Shown here in pieces: positions 54,443-61,749 of a stretch of DNA of 64,000 bases; the first letter of the stretch is position 1; every line of letters begins with the position of its first letter. The notes under the pieces are model-generated. The model searched no databases and was not told the origin of the DNA. It saw nothing but the letters and a program-made list of their open reading frames with translations. Made by a program: the position numbers and the translations under genes. Source of the stretch: Selenomonadales bacterium (GTDB lineage: Bacteria; Bacillota; Negativicutes; Sporomusales; UBA7701); NCBI GenBank assembly GCA_029976065.1, contig JARKNV010000069.1, positions 1-64,000 of the forward strand, in the 5' to 3' direction.

Positions 54443-54748
54443 TTAGCCTAATAGCTTGTCGACTTCGGCGAGAATCACGGTGCCGCCGAGGGGGCTGTAA
54501 CCCTGGGGCGGGATGAGGGCGACGGGCACGCCGGCTTCGGCGGCGGCGGCCTGGAATTCGGCCAGGCGGTGGCGGACCTGGGGAGCGACGAGGGCGATGT
54601 CCCAGCCGCCTTTGACGGCCTCGGGGAATTCGCCGGAGCCGACGGCTTTGACGGCGAGGTCGCGGCCGGTCTTGGCGGCCTGCTGTTCGAGGGCTTTGAC
54701 GACGATGGCGGTGGACATGCCGCCGGAACAAACCAAAAGTATTCTCAT
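54443..54748 (-). CDS. PTS lactose/cellobiose-family EIIB component
   Basis: The 101-residue protein has the P-loop-like active site LVCSGGMSTAIV with the phospho-accepting Cys8, followed by IALVAPQVRHRL. It is the first gene of the six- or seven-gene operon running EIIB, EIIC, EIIA, GH4, ChbG, HPr, NamZ. No regulator gene lies next to it. Confidence 0.93.
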   Translation of the reverse strand: MRILLVCSGGMSTAIVVKALEQQAAKTGRDLAVKAVGSGEFPEAVKGGWDIALVAPQVRHRLAEFQAAAAEAGVPVALIPPQGYSPLGGTVILAEVDKLLG

Positions 54749-54771
54749 GGCAATTGCTTCTCCTTCAGGGG

Positions 54772-54899
54772 AGGCTGCTTATAAGGTCCATCTGCGGCGC
54801 GCTCGCACCCTTTCGGGTATAAGCGAGCACATCGACGCTGAAGCGTTGTGTGTCTGCTTATCCGGTGCGCCTTGCATCTGGAGCCTTCTAAGCAGCCTC
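54772..54899 (-). repeat. Dispersed palindromic repeat, copy 11 of 14
   Basis: Reverse orientation. Outer arms GAGGCTGCTTA/TAAGCAGCCTC form an 11-bp perfect pair unlike those of other copies. The inner arms GCTCGC/GCGAGC and the loop region differ from the standard core, but GCGCCTTGCATCTGG and CCATCTGCGG are kept. It lies 10 bp past the murQ stop. Confidence 0.9.
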
Positions 54900-54909
54900 G
54901 CACTATTCA

Positions 54910-55812
54910 TTAGGGGTTGTCGATGGCTTTTGCTACAAAACCATCAGCTGTTTTGAGGCGCAGCTCGGCTTCTTCGGGGGTGCAGCCGGCCTTGAGCATG
55001 ACGATGGCGGTTTTGGCGTTGTGGCCGCAGAGGTTGAGGGCGTCCTCGGCTTCTTTTTTTGTTACGCCGGCGGCTTCGGCGACGATGCGTTTGGCCCGGT
55101 CCCACAGTTTGACGTTGGTGGGTCTGAGGTCGACCATGCGGTTGCCGTAGACTTTGCCGAGTTTTATCATGGCGGCGGTGGTGAGCATGTTGAGGACGAG
55201 TTTGGCGGCAGTACCGGCTTTCAGGCGGGTGGAGCCGGCGATGACCTCGGGGCCGACGACGGGGGTGATGGCGAGGCGGGCTGCGCCGGCGACCGCCGCG
55301 CCGGGCACGGAGCTGACGGCGACGGTGACGGCGCCGAGCCTGTTGGCGTATTCGAGGGCGGCGACGACATAGGGCGTGCGGCCGCTGGCGGCGATGCCCA
55401 CGAGGACGTCGGCGGCGGAAAAATCGATCTGGCGGAGTTGGCCGACGGCGGCCCCGGCGTCGTCTTCCGCCCCTTCGGCGGAGCGGGTGAGGGCGGCTTC
55501 GCCGCCGGCGATGAGGCCGACGACCTGGCTGGGGTCGGTGCCGAAGGTGGGCGGGCATTCGGAGGCGTCGAGGACGCCGAGCCGGCCGCTGGTGCCGGCG
55601 CCGATGTAAACGAGCCGGCCGCCGTTTTTGAGGGCGGCGGCGATGGCGTCGACGGCGGCGGCGATGGCCGGCAGTTCTTTTTCGACCGCGAAGGCGACGG
55701 TTTTGTCCTCGTCGTTGATGGCCCGCAGGATGTCGGCGGTGGCGCGGCGGTCGATGTCGGCGGTGGCGGGGTTGGGCTGTTCGGTTACGATGTCGTCGAG
55801 GTTAAAAATCAT
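54910..55812 (-). CDS. murQ: N-acetylmuramic acid 6-phosphate etherase MurQ
   Basis: The 300-residue SIS-domain protein has VYIGAGTSGRLGVLDASECP, where the Glu acts in elimination, and TPVVGPEVIAGSTRLKAGTA. It cleaves the lactyl ether of MurNAc 6-phosphate, giving GlcNAc 6-phosphate and lactate. The C-terminal helical region (TKKEAEDALNLCGHNAKTA) is complete. Repeats lie on both sides. Confidence 0.96.
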   Translation of the reverse strand: MIFNLDDIVTEQPNPATADIDRRATADILRAINDEDKTVAFAVEKELPAIAAAVDAIAAALKNGGRLVYIGAGTSGRLGVLDASECPPTFGTDPSQVVGLIAGGEAALTRSAEGAEDDAGAAVGQLRQIDFSAADVLVGIAASGRTPYVVAALEYANRLGAVTVAVSSVPGAAVAGAARLAITPVVGPEVIAGSTRLKAGTAAKLVLNMLTTAAMIKLGKVYGNRMVDLRPTNVKLWDRAKRIVAEAAGVTKKEAEDALNLCGHNAKTAIVMLKAGCTPEEAELRLKTADGFVAKAIDNP

Positions 55813-55831
55813 AATTCGCCTCTCAACAGGC

Positions 55832-55944
55832 GCTAGAAAGTTCCAGATGCAAGGCGTACCGGAAGAGTGCGCCGCGACGCGTACTCGAAACGTACGCTAG
55901 CAAGCACTCTGAGGAACAACGCCGCAGATGGACTTTCTAGTAGC
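55832..55944 (+). repeat. Dispersed palindromic repeat, copy 12 of 14
   Basis: Outer arms CTAGAAAG/CTTTCTAG plus flanking GC/GC. Interior boxes CCAGATGCAAGGCGTACCGG, GCGTACTCGAAACGTACGC and CGCAGATGG are standard, with an inner pair AGAGTGC/GCACTCT. It ends 4 bp before the kinase stop codon. At 113 bp it is the shortest copy. Confidence 0.92.
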
Positions 55945-55948
55945 CGTC

Positions 55949-56866
55949 TTATATGGATTTAAGATAGTCATATCCAATTTTTAGGGCGCCCATAACAGGC
56001 TCTGGTCCGGGCGGGAGCAGTTCGGCGCGGCCGGCGAGACGGTCGGCAAGACGGCTGCGGAGGCCGGGGCTGCCGAGCAGGAGGCCGCCGTAGAGGGCGA
56101 CGGGCACGGGGCCGGGACTGGGGAAGGCGCGGGCGAGGACGGATTCGACGAGGCCGGAGAGGTCGCCGACGGCCTCGTCGAGAATGGCGGCGGCGAGTTT
56201 GTCGCCGTCGTCGGCGGCGGCATGAACGGTTTCCGCGAGGGCGGCGATGTCCGCCTTGGCGGTGGCGGGGCTGTAGATGAAGGCGATGAGGCCGGCGAGG
56301 TCGCCGACGCCCAGGCGGGCGACGATTCGGGCGAGGAGGTCGGAGGGGATGTCCCGCCCTTCGTTTGCTTTCAGGCCGCGGGCGATGGCCCGGCGGCCGA
56401 TGTCGTAGCCGCTGCCTTCGTCGCTGACGAGATGGCCCCAGCCGCCGGCGCGGACTTCGCCGCCGCGGGTGCGCCCGTAGGCGATCGAGCCGGTGCCGGC
56501 GATGAGGACAATGCCCTCTCCCCTGTCCCCCAGCCCGGCGGCAAGGGCGATGCGGGCGTCGCTTTCGATCAGGCAGGGACAGCCAAGCTTCAGGCCGGCG
56601 AGGGCTTCTTCGAGCAGGCGGCGGTCGCGGTCGCGGTCGGCGCCGGCCAGGCCCAGGCTGACGAGGGCGAGGTCGGCCGGGTCGCGGCCGGCGGCGGCGG
56701 CGAGGTCGGCGACGAGGCCGGCGACGAGGGCGGCGAAGGCGGGCAGGCCGACGACGTGGTAGTTGGCGGCGCCTTTTTCCACCCGGCCGAGCAGGCGGCC
56801 GGACAAGTCGGCGGCGCAGGCGACCGTTTTCGTGCCGCCGCCGTCGATGCCGATGAGCCAGCCCAT
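55949..56866 (-). CDS. BadF/BcrA-type amino-sugar kinase (MurK/NagK-like)
   Basis: The 305-residue ASKHA-fold kinase has LIGIDGGGTKTVACAADL, LVSLGLAGADRDRD and VLIAGTGSIAYGRTRGG. In clostridia a kinase of this family beside murQ (MurK) phosphorylates MurNAc and GlcNAc, and the same pairing here suggests that role. I start at ATG 56866 (MGWLIGIDGG), preceded by GGTGGGGGAGAGG. Repeats 12 and 13 flank it. Confidence 0.87.
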   Translation of the reverse strand: MGWLIGIDGGGTKTVACAADLSGRLLGRVEKGAANYHVVGLPAFAALVAGLVADLAAAAGRDPADLALVSLGLAGADRDRDRRLLEEALAGLKLGCPCLIESDARIALAAGLGDRGEGIVLIAGTGSIAYGRTRGGEVRAGGWGHLVSDEGSGYDIGRRAIARGLKANEGRDIPSDLLARIVARLGVGDLAGLIAFIYSPATAKADIAALAETVHAAADDGDKLAAAILDEAVGDLSGLVESVLARAFPSPGPVPVALYGGLLLGSPGLRSRLADRLAGRAELLPPGPEPVMGALKIGYDYLKSI

Positions 56867-56960
56867 CCTCTCCCCCACCCTTCCGTTCGTTGTTTCCACT
56901 TAATTTGACATTATACGTGTTCTTTCCTTTTATCCGGGCGGAAAGTAATAATTGCCATGC

Positions 56961-56994
56961 AAAAAGCGGGCGAAATCATTCGCCCGCCGTTTTT
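56961..56994 (-). terminator. Terminator of the dacF gene
   Basis: GCGGGCGAA and TTCGCCCGC pair (56966-56987), with TTTTTGCAT on the minus strand. Repeat copy 13 lies between it and the dacF stop codon. Confidence 0.88.
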
Positions 56995-57009
56995 ATTGCA
57001 GAAGCCGGA

Positions 57010-57185
57010 GGCCGTTCAGAAGTCCTCAGATGCAAGGCAGGCCGAGGACGCGCAGCGACGACGGCCCCGGATGGGCCTAGTGCCGGACGCGCCAAGGATG
57101 GCGCAAGCGTCCGGCCGCGTACTCGGAACGTACGCTAGCAAGCGCCCGCAGGACTAACGCAGCAGATGAGGTCTTATCAACGGCC
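57010..57185 (+). repeat. Dispersed palindromic repeat, copy 13 of 14 (long form)
   Basis: Outer arms GGCCGTT/AACGGCC, extended by CCGG. The usual interior is enlarged by an extra hairpin GCCGGACGC/GCGTCCGGC before the core GCGTACTCGGAACGTACGC. The right arm supplies the last two codons and the TGA stop of the dacF gene. Confidence 0.92.
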
Positions 57186-57995
57186 GGGAGTAACGACGAC
57201 GGAGAAGCCGTAGTCCATAAGCTTCGCGGCATCCCCCCACCGCTCATCGTCATTCAGCAGCACGGCGATGAGCTGGACGTTGCCGCGTTTGGCGGCGGCG
57301 ACCAGGCAGTCGCCGGCGGCCTGGGTGTAGCCCGTTTTGACGCCGCTTGCCCCCGGGTACGTGCGGAGGAATTTGTTGGTGGTGCTGGCTTTTATGGGGG
57401 CGCGGTTCTTGAGGGGGACGGCGTAGTCGCGGGTGGCGGCCATTTTGGCGAATTCGGGGTTCTGCAGGGCGAGGGCGGTGATGGCAACGAGGTCGCGGGC
57501 GGAGCTGTAGTGGTTGTTGGGGTCGGGGAGGCCGTGGGGGTTGGCGAAGTGGGTGTTGACGAGGCCCATCTTGGTTGCCCGGTCGTTCATCAGTTCGACG
57601 AAGTCGGGCACCGAACCGGCAATGTGTTCGGCGACGGCTTCGGCGGCGTCGTTGCCGGAGGCGAGCATCATCCCGTACAGGAGATCGCGGAGGGTGAGAC
57701 GGTCGCCGGCCCTTAGCCCGAGGCTGGCTTCCTCGCAGCTTGCCGCCTGGCTGCTGACGGTGACGACGGAGTCGAGTTTGCCGCGTTCGAGGGCGACGAG
57801 GGCGGTCATTATTTTGGTGGTGCTGGCGGGGTACATGATGGCGTCGGGGTTGATGGCGTACAGTATCTTCCCGGTGCCGGCGACGACGAGCAGGGCCGCT
57901 TCGGCGTCGACTTTGGGGGCCGGGGACGCGGCGAGGGCGACGGCCTGCCAGAGAAAGACGATTGTCAGGACGAGTGGTAGGAAACGGCGGCGCAT
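57177..57995 (-). CDS. dacF: D-alanyl-D-alanine carboxypeptidase (DacF-like)
   Basis: The 272-residue protein has a signal peptide (1-22, ending ALAASP), the motifs STTK, SGN and KTG of PBP5-type DD-carboxypeptidases, and EEASLGLRAGD. It trims pentapeptides outside the membrane. It lacks the usual C-terminal beta domain and membrane anchor helix: the protein ends shortly after the catalytic domain, at codons Gly-Arg-stop contributed by repeat copy 13. Truncation by the repeat is possible but short forms also occur naturally. Confidence 0.92.
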   Translation of the reverse strand: MRRRFLPLVLTIVFLWQAVALAASPAPKVDAEAALLVVAGTGKILYAINPDAIMYPASTTKIMTALVALERGKLDSVVTVSSQAASCEEASLGLRAGDRLTLRDLLYGMMLASGNDAAEAVAEHIAGSVPDFVELMNDRATKMGLVNTHFANPHGLPDPNNHYSSARDLVAITALALQNPEFAKMAATRDYAVPLKNRAPIKASTTNKFLRTYPGASGVKTGYTQAAGDCLVAAAKRGNVQLIAVLLNDDERWGDAAKLMDYGFSVVVTPGR

Positions 57996-58128
57996 AGATT
58001 TACCTCCACTTATGTACGCCCGGCCGGTTAAGCCCCGGGTTAGTTAACAATAATATTCGGACCGGGAATGACATTTCCTGCTAGCGCGGCGACAAAAGTG
58101 TTTTCCGGTCGGGCGGCAAACGGGCCGG

Positions 58129-58824
58129 TTAGGGCTGATTTTCGTTGTATTGCAGCAGTTCGCTTACGGTGACGAATTCGTAGCCCTCGGCCCGCAAGCG
58201 GTCTATGATGGCGGCGACGGCGGCGGGGGTGTTGGCGGCGCAGTCGCCTTCGTGGAGGAGGACGATGCCCCCCGGGGCGGCGCCGCGGACGACGGCGGCG
58301 GTGATGCTCGCCGCGCTGCGCCGTTCCCAGTCGCGCGGGTCGACCGACCAGAGGATGGTGGCATAGCCGCGCGCCGCGAGGTCGGCGACGAGAAGATCAT
58401 TGTAGCCGCCGCCCGGCGGCCTGAACAGGGTGGGCCGCACGCCGACGGCGGCGAGCAGGGTTTCGAGGCGCGCCAGGTCGGCGAATAGTTCTTCCCGGGG
58501 CTGCCTGTTGGGAAATTCGTGGCGGTAGCCGTGGCTGGCGATTTCCTGGCCGGCGGCGGCGACGGCGGCGACGAGGCCGGGATAGCGGGCGGCGTTTTCG
58601 CCGAGGAGGAAGAAGGTGGCGCGCGCTTTTTTTGCTTCCAGCACCGTCAGCAGCGGGCTGGTGGTCTGCGGGTGAGGGCCGTCGTCGAAGGTGAGGGCGA
58701 TGATTTTGCGGCTGGTAGGCACTGTTTTTACGGCGCGGCTGTGGTCCTGAAGGGCGTGGCTGACGGCCACGAGGGCGGCGAGCGCGCCCACGGCGAGATA
58801 TATTGCCCACGACCGATGCTTCAT
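58129..58824 (-). CDS. Polysaccharide deacetylase (PdaB/CE4-like)
   Basis: The 231-residue protein has an N-terminal signal anchor (about 6-25) and a NodB domain: IALTFDDGPHPQ, ASHGYRHEFPNR, RPPGGGYND, WSVDPRDWE and IVLLHEGD. Several sporulating Firmicutes have such enzymes for cortex or vegetative glycan deacetylation. I start at ATG 58824; an in-frame GTG three codons earlier is an alternative. It is not similar to the deacetylase at 29 kb beyond the fold. Confidence 0.88.
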   Translation of the reverse strand: MKHRSWAIYLAVGALAALVAVSHALQDHSRAVKTVPTSRKIIALTFDDGPHPQTTSPLLTVLEAKKARATFFLLGENAARYPGLVAAVAAAGQEIASHGYRHEFPNRQPREELFADLARLETLLAAVGVRPTLFRPPGGGYNDLLVADLAARGYATILWSVDPRDWERRSAASITAAVVRGAAPGGIVLLHEGDCAANTPAAVAAIIDRLRAEGYEFVTVSELLQYNENQP

Positions 58825-58884
58825 GTTCGGCACCCCCTCCGCTATAGGGAAGCATATGCCGGACTGCGGAGGGGTATGACCGCG

Positions 58885-58914
58885 AAGAAAAGAGTCCGGC
58901 GTCGGCCGGACTCT
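58885..58914 (-). terminator. Terminator of the small protein gene
   Basis: AGAGTCCGGC and GCCGGACTCT pair around GTCG, with TTTTCTTCG following on the minus strand. Confidence 0.85.
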
Positions 58915-58933
58915 GCGGGGGAAACCGGAAGGC

Positions 58934-59161
58934 TCATACCGGGGTGCACGGCCGCGGCATGCAGAAGCGGCGCGGCAGGCAGTTCCAGCTCTGATAGAGG
59001 TTGCCCTGGTAGGCGGGGTACATTTCCGGGACGTATTCGTTTTCGTAGAAGGACACGAGTTCGGGGTTGAGTTCGACGAAGACTTCGGTGGGTATAAGGG
59101 GGCTGGTGGCTTCGGTTATTATCTGGCGGAACGGTTTCCGCCGCGGTTTATTCTGCGGCAC
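58934..59161 (-). CDS. Small protein of unknown function (possible spore coat-associated)
   Basis: The 75-residue protein has a basic N-terminus (MPQNKPRRKPFRQI), an aromatic and acidic middle (VSFYENEYVPEMYPAYQGN) and a Cys-containing proline-rich end (CLPRRFCMPRPCTP). It has no signal peptide or membrane segment. The composition recalls small coat proteins, but I recognise no family. The gene has its own terminator, which supports its reality. Confidence 0.55.
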   Translation of the reverse strand: MPQNKPRRKPFRQIITEATSPLIPTEVFVELNPELVSFYENEYVPEMYPAYQGNLYQSWNCLPRRFCMPRPCTPV

Positions 59162-59351
59162 CGGACTTCCCTCCTCGTCGGTGGTGGCGCATTGGCCTCT
59201 CTAATATCTTATGCGGCGACGGCGGAAGGAGACTACATAAAGCGTGATGAAACGAACTTTTTGTCCGGCGCGCCGGCCTGATGAGCGGCAAAATGCGGCG
59301 GAGGAGCATAGGATTAATTAGTATTTTGTATTATTGTAAGGAGGTTATGGC

Positions 59352-59870
59352 ATGCAGGGCGACAAGGGCTGGAATCCCTACTTGGCCGGGGCGCTGAGCG
59401 GCCTGGTGTCGATCGGGTCGGTGTGGGCCGCCGGGAAGTATCTCGGGGCGTCGACGACGTTCGTGCGGACGGCCGGGATGATCGAGCAGCTTTTCGGCCC
59501 CGAGCGGGTGGCGAAGCTGGAGTATTTTATCCGCGAGACGCCGAAATTCGACTGGCAGTGGCTGTTCGTGGCCGGCATCCTCGTCGGGGCTTTCGCGGCC
59601 GCGTGGACGGCGGGCGAGTTCCGCCTGCAGGCGGTGCCTGAGATGTGGCGGCAGCGGTTCGGGGTGTCGGTATGGCGCCGAGGCGCGGCGGCATTCGTGG
59701 GCGGGGCGGTGGCGATGTTCGGCGCGCGTCTGGCCGACGGCTGCCCGAGCGGCCATGGGCTGAGCGGTTCGCTTCAGTTGGCTGTCAGCGGGTATATCGC
59801 GCTGGCGTGTTTCTTCATCGGCGGCCTGATAATGGCCCGGATCGTTTACGGGGGAGGCGGCGGCAGATGA
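59352..59870 (+). CDS. YeeE/YedE family transporter, first half
   Basis: The 172-residue membrane protein has about four hydrophobic segments and the YeeE/YedE motif ARLADGCPSGHGLSGSLQLA with its conserved Cys. Single-chain members such as TsuA have two such halves and take up thiosulfate; others are linked to selenium metabolism. Here the halves are on two genes overlapping by 4 bp (ATGA). ATG 59352 has AAGGAGG upstream. Confidence 0.85.
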   Translation: MQGDKGWNPYLAGALSGLVSIGSVWAAGKYLGASTTFVRTAGMIEQLFGPERVAKLEYFIRETPKFDWQWLFVAGILVGAFAAAWTAGEFRLQAVPEMWRQRFGVSVWRRGAAAFVGGAVAMFGARLADGCPSGHGLSGSLQLAVSGYIALACFFIGGLIMARIVYGGGGGR

Positions 59871-60451
59871 CGGAACTGGCGTACGGATTCATTACCGGGA
59901 TTTTGTTCGGCTTTTTCCTGCAGAAGGGCCGGGTGCTGCGCTACGATAAGCAGCTCGGGGCGTTGCGCCTGGCGGATTTCACGATCGTGAAGTTCATGTT
60001 GTCGCATATCGTGGTGGCGATGGCGGGCATTTACCTGTTGTATGACCTGGGGCTTGTGAAGTTGGCGGTGAAGCCGACGGTGCTGGGCGGCGTGATTGTC
60101 GGCGGCCTGATCTTCGGCGCGGGCTGGGGGCTGGCGGGTTATTGCCCGGGCACGGCGGTGGCGGCGCTGGGCGAAGGCCGGCTGGATGCGGCGTTTGCCA
60201 TCCTGGGGATGCTCGTCGGCGCGAGCCTATACGCGGAGGCTTTCCCGTGGCTGAAGGCGACGGTGCTGACGTGGGGCGATTACGGCAAGATCACGCTGCC
60301 GCAAGTGTTGGGGGTTAACCACTGGGTGGTGATTGCGGCGGTCGCGGCGCTGACGCTGCTGTTGTTGCTGGCGCTGGAGAAACACGAGGCCGCGCGGCCG
60401 GCGCTGAAGCTGCAGCAGCGGCCGCCTGGCGGAGCGCCGCGGCAGGAATAG
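59867..60451 (+). CDS. YeeE/YedE family transporter, second half
   Basis: The 194-residue membrane protein has five hydrophobic segments and the second Cys motif, WGLAGYCPGTAVAALGEGR. It begins in the stop codon of the first half. A soluble C-terminal tail of about 25 residues follows the last helix. A radical SAM gene lies 66 bp downstream on the same strand. No separate TusA/SirA-like protein is present. Confidence 0.85.
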   Translation: MTELAYGFITGILFGFFLQKGRVLRYDKQLGALRLADFTIVKFMLSHIVVAMAGIYLLYDLGLVKLAVKPTVLGGVIVGGLIFGAGWGLAGYCPGTAVAALGEGRLDAAFAILGMLVGASLYAEAFPWLKATVLTWGDYGKITLPQVLGVNHWVVIAAVAALTLLLLLALEKHEAARPALKLQQRPPGGAPRQE

Positions 60452-60517
60452 GACCGGCGGGCGGGGAATTACCGGAAGGGATTACCGCCCGTTCCGGGCA
60501 GGAAGATGTGGTGACGC

Positions 60518-61579
60518 ATGCCTGACGTGACCGATACCGAACTGTGCCCGGCGGAGTTTCTGGGTGAAGACCGCCCGTCGCGGTCGCTGTCGATGCCCTG
60601 GCAGATCAATGTCGCCCTGACGACCCGCTGTCCGCTGAATTGTCCGCAGTGCTACGTGAAGGCGGACGAGGCCCGGGATATCGACTGGGCTGTGCTGGCG
60701 GCCTATGTGGCCGAGGCGGCGGCGCTGAAGATGCACGAGCTGAACCTGAGCGGCGGCGAGCCCCTCTCCTACCCCCGGTTGGCAGAGGCGGTGCGACTGG
60801 CAACGGCCGCGGGGCTGGGGACGGCGGTGGCGACGAGCGGCGTGGGGCTGACGGCGGCGCTGGCGAAGGAGCTGGCGGCGAGCGGCCTTGGCAGCCTGTG
60901 GCTGTCGCTCAACGGGTCGCGGGAGGAGATTCACGCCCTGTCGCGCACCTGCTTCCGGGAGACGCTGACGGCGGCGGCGCTGCTGAAAAGCCTGGGGCTG
61001 CCGTTCTATATCAATTGGGTGGCCCGCCAGGACAACGCCGGCGATTTTCCGGCCCTGGCGGCCAAGGCCAGGGATCTGGGGGCGAAGGGCATCGTCGTCC
61101 TGGTGCTGAAGCCCGATTCGCGTCACAACGCGGGAGCAGTCCTGACGGGCGAGGCGTTTTTCCGGCTGGCGGCGTTTCTGCGGGATTACGACGACCCGGC
61201 GATGCCGATCGAGGTGGAAAGCTGTTATTCGGCAATGCGCCTGGCGGTGCACGGGGAGTGGACGACGGGCATCGAGGCGGGCTGCAGCGCGGGCCGCGAT
61301 ACGGTCGCGATCGATGTGGCGGGCCGCCTCAGGCCGTGCCCGCACCTGGACTCGGCCGAGGCGGGAGTGACGATCGCGGAATACTGGCGCAGGTCGCCGG
61401 CGCTCGCGGCGCTGCGGGCGACGGAGGAGACGATCGGCGCTCCCTGCCGCGGGTGCGGCCACCTCCCTTTCTGCCGGCCGTGCCGGGCGAAGGCGGCCAA
61501 GGTGTACGGCGACCCGGCGGCGGGCGACCGGCAGTGCCCGGTGGCGCTGCGGGAGATGACGCGGCACCTGTTCAGGTAG
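60518..61579 (+). CDS. Radical SAM/SPASM domain protein
   Basis: The 353-residue protein has the radical SAM cluster C38-x3-C42-x2-C45 in TTRCPLNCPQCY, followed by ELNLSGGEPLSYP. The C-terminal cysteines C256, C274, C310, C313, C319, C322 and C340 match the SPASM layout for auxiliary clusters. SPASM enzymes often modify ribosomal peptides. It is cotranscribed in position with the YeeE/YedE pair and 1 kb from two peptide precursor genes; which context gives its substrate is open. Confidence 0.88.
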   Translation: MPDVTDTELCPAEFLGEDRPSRSLSMPWQINVALTTRCPLNCPQCYVKADEARDIDWAVLAAYVAEAAALKMHELNLSGGEPLSYPRLAEAVRLATAAGLGTAVATSGVGLTAALAKELAASGLGSLWLSLNGSREEIHALSRTCFRETLTAAALLKSLGLPFYINWVARQDNAGDFPALAAKARDLGAKGIVVLVLKPDSRHNAGAVLTGEAFFRLAAFLRDYDDPAMPIEVESCYSAMRLAVHGEWTTGIEAGCSAGRDTVAIDVAGRLRPCPHLDSAEAGVTIAEYWRRSPALAALRATEETIGAPCRGCGHLPFCRPCRAKAAKVYGDPAAGDRQCPVALREMTRHLFR

Positions 61580-61652
61580 CTTGCAGCGGCGGATTAGAAA
61601 ACTTGGCTTGCGCTAAGCCTCTGGTGCAGGCGGAAGCATTAGTTGCACTTAT

Positions 61653-61687
61653 GTCGAACAGATGAGATTTTATACTTTCTGTTCGAC
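61653..61687. other. Inverted repeat between the radical SAM and XRE genes
   Basis: GTCGAACAGA and TCTGTTCGAC are perfect complements separated by a 15-bp AT-rich loop. It could be an operator or a relic site. No gene covers it. Confidence 0.55.
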
Positions 61688-61710
61688 TAAAGAGGAAACC
61701 CGGTAAAGAG

Positions 61711-61740
61711 AAAACCCGGCGATTTCTCGCCGGGTTTTTT
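61711..61740. terminator. Bidirectional terminator
   Basis: AAAACCCGGCG and CGCCGGGTTTTTT pair around a 6-nt loop between converging genes, the radical SAM gene and xre. Confidence 0.92.
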
Positions 61741-61749
61741 GCCTGAAAA

